Assembly: GCF_900129465.1 (NCBI RefSeq)
Contig: NZ_FSRA01000001.1
Coordinates: 3,970,482-4,034,481, forward strand
Reading direction: 5' to 3'
DNA length: 64,000 nt
DNA from: Chitinophaga niabensis
GTDB taxonomy: Bacteria; Bacteroidota; Bacteroidia; Chitinophagales; Chitinophagaceae
Positions 59,326 through 64,000 of this stretch are shown here, piece by piece (position 1 is the first letter of the stretch; every line of letters starts with the position of its first letter). The notes under the pieces were generated by a model, which was not told the DNA's origin, did no database searches, and saw only the letters and a list, made by a program, of their open reading frames with translations. The translations under genes were made by a program, and so were the position numbers.

Positions 59326-60978
59326 TTATTGCATAACCATCTCCCTGGCATTCTCTAAAGCAGCAGGTGTAGGCTTTTCCCCACTCAGCATTTTAGCAAT
59401 GGCAGTGATCCTTTCGTCCTGCGATAACAGGCGGACATGTGTTTGCACTTTATCTCCTTCCATGTGTTTGTAAACAAAATAATGTGCGTCTGCTTTGCCC
59501 GCCAGTTGTGGCTGGTGTGTGATACAGATCACCTGGTGGCCGCGGGCCAGTTCTTTCATGATAATACCTACCTGGCGTGCCGCCTCTCCGGAAATACCGG
59601 TATCTATTTCATCGAAGATCAGGGTAGGTAAAGCCACAGATCGTGCTACCAGTGATTTTATACAGAGCATTAAGCGGCTCAGTTCCCCGCCGGATGCTAC
59701 TTTTCTTATCGGGCCAAAGTTGTTGCTCTTGTTGGCATCAAACAGGAATTCAATTGTATCCTGCCCATAAAGCTGCAATGCCCCCTGCTGAATGGACACC
59801 CTGATCCTTGCATTAGGCATGCCTACCTGGGCCAGCAAAGCATTCACCTTTTGTTCAAATGGTGCTACCTGCGCTATCCTCTTTTTAGTGATGGCTGCTG
59901 CTGTTTTTTCCAGTTCCTCTTTAAGTAAGGAGATCTGTTTTTCCAGTTCCAGGATACGGCCATCCAGGTTCAGCACATTTTCCAGGCCCTGTTCCAGCTG
60001 CGTTTTAATCTGCAGCAGCTCTGCCGTGCTTTGCACGTTATGTTTTTTCTGAAGCCTGTAGATCACGGCAATCCGGTCGTTCAGCTGTTCCATGCGTTCG
60101 CCGTCGTATTGCACCTGGTCATTTAACCTGTCCACTTCAGCGGCAATGTCCTGTAATTCCACATAGGTGGATTGCATGCGGGCTGAAAGCCCTGGTACAT
60201 CTTTATGGAATTCAGATAGGGTTTGCAAAGAAGCCTGTAGCTGGCGTAATTGCTGCAGCACAGGTTGTTCATCTTCTTTTAACTGAAAATGAACACGGGT
60301 AAGGGTGGCTTTGATCTCTTCTGAATGGCTGAGCATCTGTTGCTCCGCTTCCAGCGATTCCATTTCACCTTCCTGCAGATCTGCTTCCAGTAATTCATCG
60401 AGCAGGAATTTATTATAATCAGATTCTTTATTGGCACTGTCGCGCTGCTGGATACATTCTTTGAGGTCTTTCTGCAGGCGGGCATATTGCTGGAACTTGC
60501 GGACATATTCCTGCAATTGTTCCTGGTGGCCGGCCAGTGCATCTATTACCTCCCGCTGAAAATCAGATTTCTCCAGCTCCAGCGTATCAAACTGCTGATG
60601 AAGGTCTACCAGCAGTAACGTTAATTGAGACAACTGGGAAAGGTTCACAGGCGTATCGTTGATAAATGCACGTGATTTACCGGCAGAGCTGATCTCCCGG
60701 CGCAGGATCACCTGGTCTTCCGCATCCAGCTCATGTGCTTCAAAGAATGCCTGTACCTCCGGTGTTTTTACCTTAAACATTCCCTCTATCACACATTTCC
60801 TTGTTTTATCAAACAGTACGGAAGGGTCTGCACGTTCTCCCAGGATAAGGCTTAAAGCACCAAGCAGGATAGATTTACCTGCTCCCGTTTCACCGGTGAT
60901 CACATTGAGGTTGCCGGAGAAATCAACCTCCAGATTGTCTATGATCGCGTAATTCTGAATAACCAGTCGGTATAACAT
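59326..60978 (-). CDS. recN: DNA repair protein RecN
   Basis: A protein of 550 residues, the usual length. SMC-like ATPase: P-loop 'GETGAGKS' (29-36), two coiled-coil arms (about 150-370), the signature 'SGGELSRLMLC' and Walker B 'TLIFDEIDTGISGEAA', then 'ICITHQPQLA'. It helps in double-strand break repair through recombination. It stands downstream of the TPR gene by 63 bases and may be co-transcribed with it. Confidence 0.96.
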   Translation of the reverse strand: MLYRLVIQNYAIIDNLEVDFSGNLNVITGETGAGKSILLGALSLILGERADPSVLFDKTRKCVIEGMFKVKTPEVQAFFEAHELDAEDQVILRREISSAGKSRAFINDTPVNLSQLSQLTLLLVDLHQQFDTLELEKSDFQREVIDALAGHQEQLQEYVRKFQQYARLQKDLKECIQQRDSANKESDYNKFLLDELLEADLQEGEMESLEAEQQMLSHSEEIKATLTRVHFQLKEDEQPVLQQLRQLQASLQTLSEFHKDVPGLSARMQSTYVELQDIAAEVDRLNDQVQYDGERMEQLNDRIAVIYRLQKKHNVQSTAELLQIKTQLEQGLENVLNLDGRILELEKQISLLKEELEKTAAAITKKRIAQVAPFEQKVNALLAQVGMPNARIRVSIQQGALQLYGQDTIEFLFDANKSNNFGPIRKVASGGELSRLMLCIKSLVARSVALPTLIFDEIDTGISGEAARQVGIIMKELARGHQVICITHQPQLAGKADAHYFVYKHMEGDKVQTHVRLLSQDERITAIAKMLSGEKPTPAALENAREMVMQ

Positions 60979-61041
60979 AACTAAATTTCCAAATGCAATA
61001 TCCCAATATAATTATGAATTATCAATTTGACTTATGCACGT

Positions 61042-62529
61042 CTATTTCCCATCCAGTCTTAACATCCCGGCTTTTGCTTTCTGGTCTAGGGAATTTTTGT
61101 AGTCATGCCCTTCCATGTCCAGGCAGGTTTGAAAACTTTGCCTTGCTTTGGGCTTATCTCCCCATTTTTCATAGATATATCCCATTTGCAGGGCGGAACG
61201 TGCGGCAAAATATTCCGGGCGGTTACTGCCTGCTTTGATAGTGGCTTCATAGAGGCGGATGGCATTGGTGTCCTGCCCCATTTCATCATAAATGCGGCCA
61301 AGGCGGTACGCGTACTCCAGTTTTTCTTCTATGGTATTGAAGTCGTTGGAACGTTTGGTAAGCATCAGGGTAAGGGCATTCTGGTAGAAGCCGCCGTCGC
61401 TGAGCAACCTGGCTTTCAGTAATACGGGATTAGGCCAGGTGCCTTTCTTTGCTTCTTTCTGTGCCTGCTTATCGGCTTCGGTTTCCGTGTTACCTTTCTG
61501 GAATATCAGGCTGCGGTACCTGTTAGCCTTCGCCATATCCCCTTTCATATACCAGGCCCAGCTTAAACGCTGCAATGCTTCTTTTACATAGAACTTGCCT
61601 TTGAAGTTATTCACGAAATATTCAAGGTGTTCTATGGCATCATCATCCTGGCGTTCCAGCTTCATGAGTCCCAGCACATAATCCTTGTAGAATATTTCAG
61701 CATATTCAGGGCTTTGTTTACGCTCTTCCAGCACTTTAATGCCTTGTGCCGCCTTTTGGTTATTGAGGGACAGGTTGGCCACCATAAGCGCAAACAGGTA
61801 GTTGTTATGCGTATCCAGCTGTTTTGCCTGGATGAACTGCCACAGCTGGTCCGGTTTATTTTCGATGAATAGTTTGAGATAACAATAGTAGTAATAGGAT
61901 TCTTCGCGAAAAATTACGGCAACAGGGTCATTGCTGTCTATAAAACCCTGTAAGAGGCGCATACCTTCTTTGATACTGCCGCGCATGCCCAGGATGTTGG
62001 TGATCCATTTGTACCCGTCCGGAATAGTGCCGAACACGGTTTGCATGGAACCCAGCAGCAAATTATTGGGCAGGAACTGCGGGAACTTTCGCTGGTTATC
62101 TTTCAACGTTACATACGCCTTGCGCACTTCCCATACCGCATCCCATCTTTCTCCGAACTTCACTTTCACCATAGCCCACTGGAATTTGATGGCCGCCTGT
62201 GTATACAGGTAATAGGGAGAATCTTCCGGGCCTTCCGCCATCAGGCTCAGCCTTACGGCACGTTGCTTCTTCTGGCGGGCATATACAACAGGGTCTTCAT
62301 TAAAGAACAGGATAAAAAAATCTGCGTAGTTATCCAGGAAATAAGGAATGAGATTATCAGGGTTTGCACGTTTCTCTTCTTCCAGTAATGCCTTACCAGT
62401 ATTCAGCCGTAATTGCATAATGGCATCATAAGCCTGCTGGCAGCGGGAATTGAACTCGTATCTTTTTTGCTGCGCATGTACAGAAAGAGAAATGCCACAA
62501 CAAAGTGCAATGATGAAAATAAAACGCAT
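61042..62529 (-). CDS. Exported tetratricopeptide-repeat protein
   Basis: A protein of 495 residues with a signal peptide (MRFIFIIALCCGISLSVHAQQ). From about 95 to 490 it is helical, with TPR-like pairs such as 'AYRLGRIYDEMGQDTNAIRLYEATI' (landmarks YRLGRIYDE, AIRLYE) and 'MGYIYEKWGDKPKARQSF'. It probably works as a periplasmic or outer-membrane scaffold; no partner is named by the sequence. A -7 element TATTTTTG ends 5 bases before its ATG (see next entry). Confidence 0.83.
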   Translation of the reverse strand: MRFIFIIALCCGISLSVHAQQKRYEFNSRCQQAYDAIMQLRLNTGKALLEEEKRANPDNLIPYFLDNYADFFILFFNEDPVVYARQKKQRAVRLSLMAEGPEDSPYYLYTQAAIKFQWAMVKVKFGERWDAVWEVRKAYVTLKDNQRKFPQFLPNNLLLGSMQTVFGTIPDGYKWITNILGMRGSIKEGMRLLQGFIDSNDPVAVIFREESYYYYCYLKLFIENKPDQLWQFIQAKQLDTHNNYLFALMVANLSLNNQKAAQGIKVLEERKQSPEYAEIFYKDYVLGLMKLERQDDDAIEHLEYFVNNFKGKFYVKEALQRLSWAWYMKGDMAKANRYRSLIFQKGNTETEADKQAQKEAKKGTWPNPVLLKARLLSDGGFYQNALTLMLTKRSNDFNTIEEKLEYAYRLGRIYDEMGQDTNAIRLYEATIKAGSNRPEYFAARSALQMGYIYEKWGDKPKARQSFQTCLDMEGHDYKNSLDQKAKAGMLRLDGK

Positions 62530-62534
62530 AGGGG

Positions 62535-62542
62535 CAAAAATA
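62535..62542 (-). promoter_or_regulatory. -7 promoter element (TATTTTTG) for the TPR gene
   Basis: An exact TAnnTTTG on the minus strand ends 5 bases before the ATG at 62529, implying a leaderless message. An inverted repeat GAACTCCGCG/CGCGGAGTTC (62545-62575) lies directly upstream of it and could be a binding site. Confidence 0.6.
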
Positions 62543-62587
62543 AGGAACTCCGCGTAATGGATATGCGCGGAGTTCTTTTAAATAAAA

Positions 62588-62609
62588 AAGGACATCTTTC
62601 GATGTCCTT
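62588..62609 (-). terminator. Intrinsic terminator after the zinc-ribbon gene
   Basis: Stem AAGGACATC against GATGTCCTT, 9 perfect pairs with a 4-base GAAA loop on the minus strand, followed by TTTTATT. It is 7 bases beyond the stop of the zinc-ribbon gene. Confidence 0.88.
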
Positions 62610-62615
62610 CCAATA

Positions 62616-63368
62616 TTATGCCTGTACAGTAGCGTCGAGGTCGTTGTCTACCAGGATGCGGCCGCAATGTTCGCACACTACGATCTTTTTACGCTGGCGG
62701 ATCTCAGCCTGCCTTTGCGGGGGGATAGCATTGAAGCAACCACCGCAGGAATCGCGTATCACTGTTACAACAGCCAGGCCGTTGCGGTAGTTCTTACGGA
62801 TCTTTTCATACGCCTGCAGTAAACGCGGGTCTACTTTTTCGCGTGCTTCTTCGGTGAGTTTCTGCAATCCTTTCTCTTCCTTATCCGTTTCACTGATGAT
62901 CTTTTCCAGTTCGCCTTTCTTATGTTTCAGGTTGGACTCCTTGTCTGCCACCGCTTTTTTGGCAACATCCAGGGCGCGTGTTTTCTCTTTTACTTCTTCG
63001 TTAGCATCTTTGATGTGCTTCTCAGCCAGTTTGATCTCGAGGTTCTGCATCTCCACTTCTTTGGTGATGGCTTCAAATTCACGGCTGTTCTTTACATTAT
63101 CCTGCTGCTTTTCGTATTTTTTGGCGAGGGCCTCAGCTTCTTTGATCGCCGCTTTTTTGCTGGCAATAAAATCAGTGATGCTTTTAATCTCATCCTCAAT
63201 ATGCCCCTGGCGGAGGTTCAAACCTTCAATCTCATCTTCCAGGTCCCGCACTTCCATCGGCAACTCTCCTTTCAGGATCTGGATTTCGTCCAACTTGGAG
63301 TCGATCTTCTGTAATTTCAGTACAGAAACCAATTTTTCCTCAACGTTGTATTCTTTAACAGTAGCCAT
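62616..63368 (-). CDS. C4-type zinc-ribbon coiled-coil protein (DUF164 type)
   Basis: A protein of 250 residues. A long coiled coil covers about 12-190, rich in Glu and Lys. The C-terminal part holds four cysteines in 'CGGCFNAIPPQRQAEIRQ' and 'VVCEHCGRIL', the C4 zinc ribbon of the family sometimes called CdsZ. Proteins with this plan have been linked to RNA or secretion functions, without firm evidence for this group. It starts just after the Nif3-like gene, by 3 bases, so they share an operon. Confidence 0.9.
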   Translation of the reverse strand: MATVKEYNVEEKLVSVLKLQKIDSKLDEIQILKGELPMEVRDLEDEIEGLNLRQGHIEDEIKSITDFIASKKAAIKEAEALAKKYEKQQDNVKNSREFEAITKEVEMQNLEIKLAEKHIKDANEEVKEKTRALDVAKKAVADKESNLKHKKGELEKIISETDKEEKGLQKLTEEAREKVDPRLLQAYEKIRKNYRNGLAVVTVIRDSCGGCFNAIPPQRQAEIRQRKKIVVCEHCGRILVDNDLDATVQA

Positions 63369-63371
63369 GTA

Positions 63372-64000
63372 TTATAAATAATTTACCGGGTTTGTACTAA
63401 TGGTAGATTTAAGAGGCGCAAAATTACGGAAATTTTCGGTCAATATATGATAAAATAACTCCACCGCGAACTGTTCGCTCTCAAAATGTCCCACGTCTGC
63501 TATAATTAATTGATTTTCAGCATCAAAAAATTCATGGTATTTAAAATCGGCGGACACATAGGCATCCGCTCCGGCGGCAATTGCCTTCTTCAGGAGAAAG
63601 CTTCCGGCCCCTCCGCAAACGGCCACTTTTTGTACCTTTTTGCCCCTGAGGGGGGTATACCGCACGCAGCCGGTCTTAAATTGCTCCTTTACCAGCCGGA
63701 GGAAGTCCATTTCCTCCATCGCTTCCGGCAGGGAGCCCACCAGCCCGGAACCTACTTCCGCCCATTCATTTTCCAGCTTCACAACATCGTAGGCCACCTC
63801 CTCATAAGGGTGATGCTGCAGCATGGCCCGGATCACCTGGCCTTCCAGGTGGGCAGGGAAGATCACTTCTATCTTTATTTCACCCTCCAGGTGGCGTTCT
63901 CCGGGTTTTCCCACATAGGGATCTGTATCCGGCGCCCCTTTAAAGGTACCTGTACCATCGTGGTAAAAGCTGCATTCGCTGTATTTGCCAATGTGCCCCG
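63372..64000 (-). CDS. Nif3-like dinuclear metal-centre protein (N-terminal part cut)
   Basis: At least 209 residues are visible; the frame is open at the right edge. The inserted YqfO-like domain ('IEVIFPAHLEGQVIRAML', 'HHPYEEVAYDVVKL') is followed by the end of the Nif3 barrel: 'VAVCGGAGSFLLKKAIAAGADAYVSADFKYHEFFDA' (landmarks VCGGAGSFL, GADAYVSADFKYHEF) and 'DVGHFESEQFAVEL' with metal-binding His and Glu. Members form hexamers with a two-metal site; the reaction is not settled, though GTP cyclohydrolase I type 2 is sometimes named. It is followed by the zinc-ribbon gene 3 bases later, a pairing common in bacteria. Confidence 0.92.
   Translation of the reverse strand, partial: GHIGKYSECSFYHDGTGTFKGAPDTDPYVGKPGERHLEGEIKIEVIFPAHLEGQVIRAMLQHHPYEEVAYDVVKLENEWAEVGSGLVGSLPEAMEEMDFLRLVKEQFKTGCVRYTPLRGKKVQKVAVCGGAGSFLLKKAIAAGADAYVSADFKYHEFFDAENQLIIADVGHFESEQFAVELFYHILTENFRNFAPLKSTISTNPVNYL

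Overview
The window looks like chromosome of a Bacteroidota bacterium of the Chitinophagaceae type (Chitinophaga-like). The signs are a SusC/SusD pair, ECF sigma/FecR switches, a type B type-IX-secretion sorting domain, TAnnTTTG -7 promoter elements, few clear Shine-Dalgarno sites, and many lipoproteins. I see no insertion sequence, integrase or CRISPR array.

Layout. 1-1215: an ECF sigma factor and a partial anti-sigma factor. 1411-3914: a YiaA-like membrane protein, a NIPSNAP protein and a SUFU-domain protein. 3955-13893: a complete glycan-uptake locus on the minus strand, with sigma factor, FecR, SusC carrying an STN signalling domain, SusD, a TIG/NHL lipoprotein and a beta-helix lipoprotein. 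14205-22517: a GcvH-like protein without its lipoyl lysine, a methyltransferase, a hydroxyacid dehydrogenase, a cupin, an unknown exported protein, a GH27 plus GH43-like fusion, and a Tat-exported phospholipase C. 22553-23110: a tRNA operon (see below). 23268-31136: a hybrid histidine kinase, pectinesterase, SGNH esterase, pentapeptide protein, fused two-part ketoacid dehydrogenase E1 with a divergent MarR regulator, and an FAH-family protein. 31330-50020: mostly housekeeping (pth, L25, prs, radC, ispD, queA, amn, gdh, ccmBC, biotin carboxylase, tdk) with some accessory genes. 49990-57335: envelope sugars (KDO transferase, a DegT aminotransferase, ugd, UDP-glucuronate decarboxylase, rfbB/C/D). 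57339-64000: a LolD-like ATPase, DUF2795, fabI, recN, a TPR protein, a zinc-ribbon protein and a partial Nif3-like protein.

The most notable finding is at 22553-23110. Four tRNA genes (Tyr-GTA, Ser-GCT, Cys-GCA, Ser-TGA) follow what appears to be a textbook attenuation leader. A 22-codon open frame begins 7 bases after a TATCTTTG promoter element. Nine of its codons 6-17 are Ser, Tyr or Cys codons, and all nine can be read by the four tRNAs encoded just downstream. The RNA can form a pause hairpin over the control codons, an 11-bp antiterminator, and a mutually exclusive 12-bp intrinsic terminator with a U-tract, ending 10 nt before the first tRNA. The simplest reading is a self-regulating tRNA operon: shortage of these charged tRNAs stalls the leader ribosome and turns on their synthesis. 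Several of the tRNAs lack normally conserved tertiary-contact bases, so they may be a special backup set.

All calls are from reading sequence only; no database search was run.
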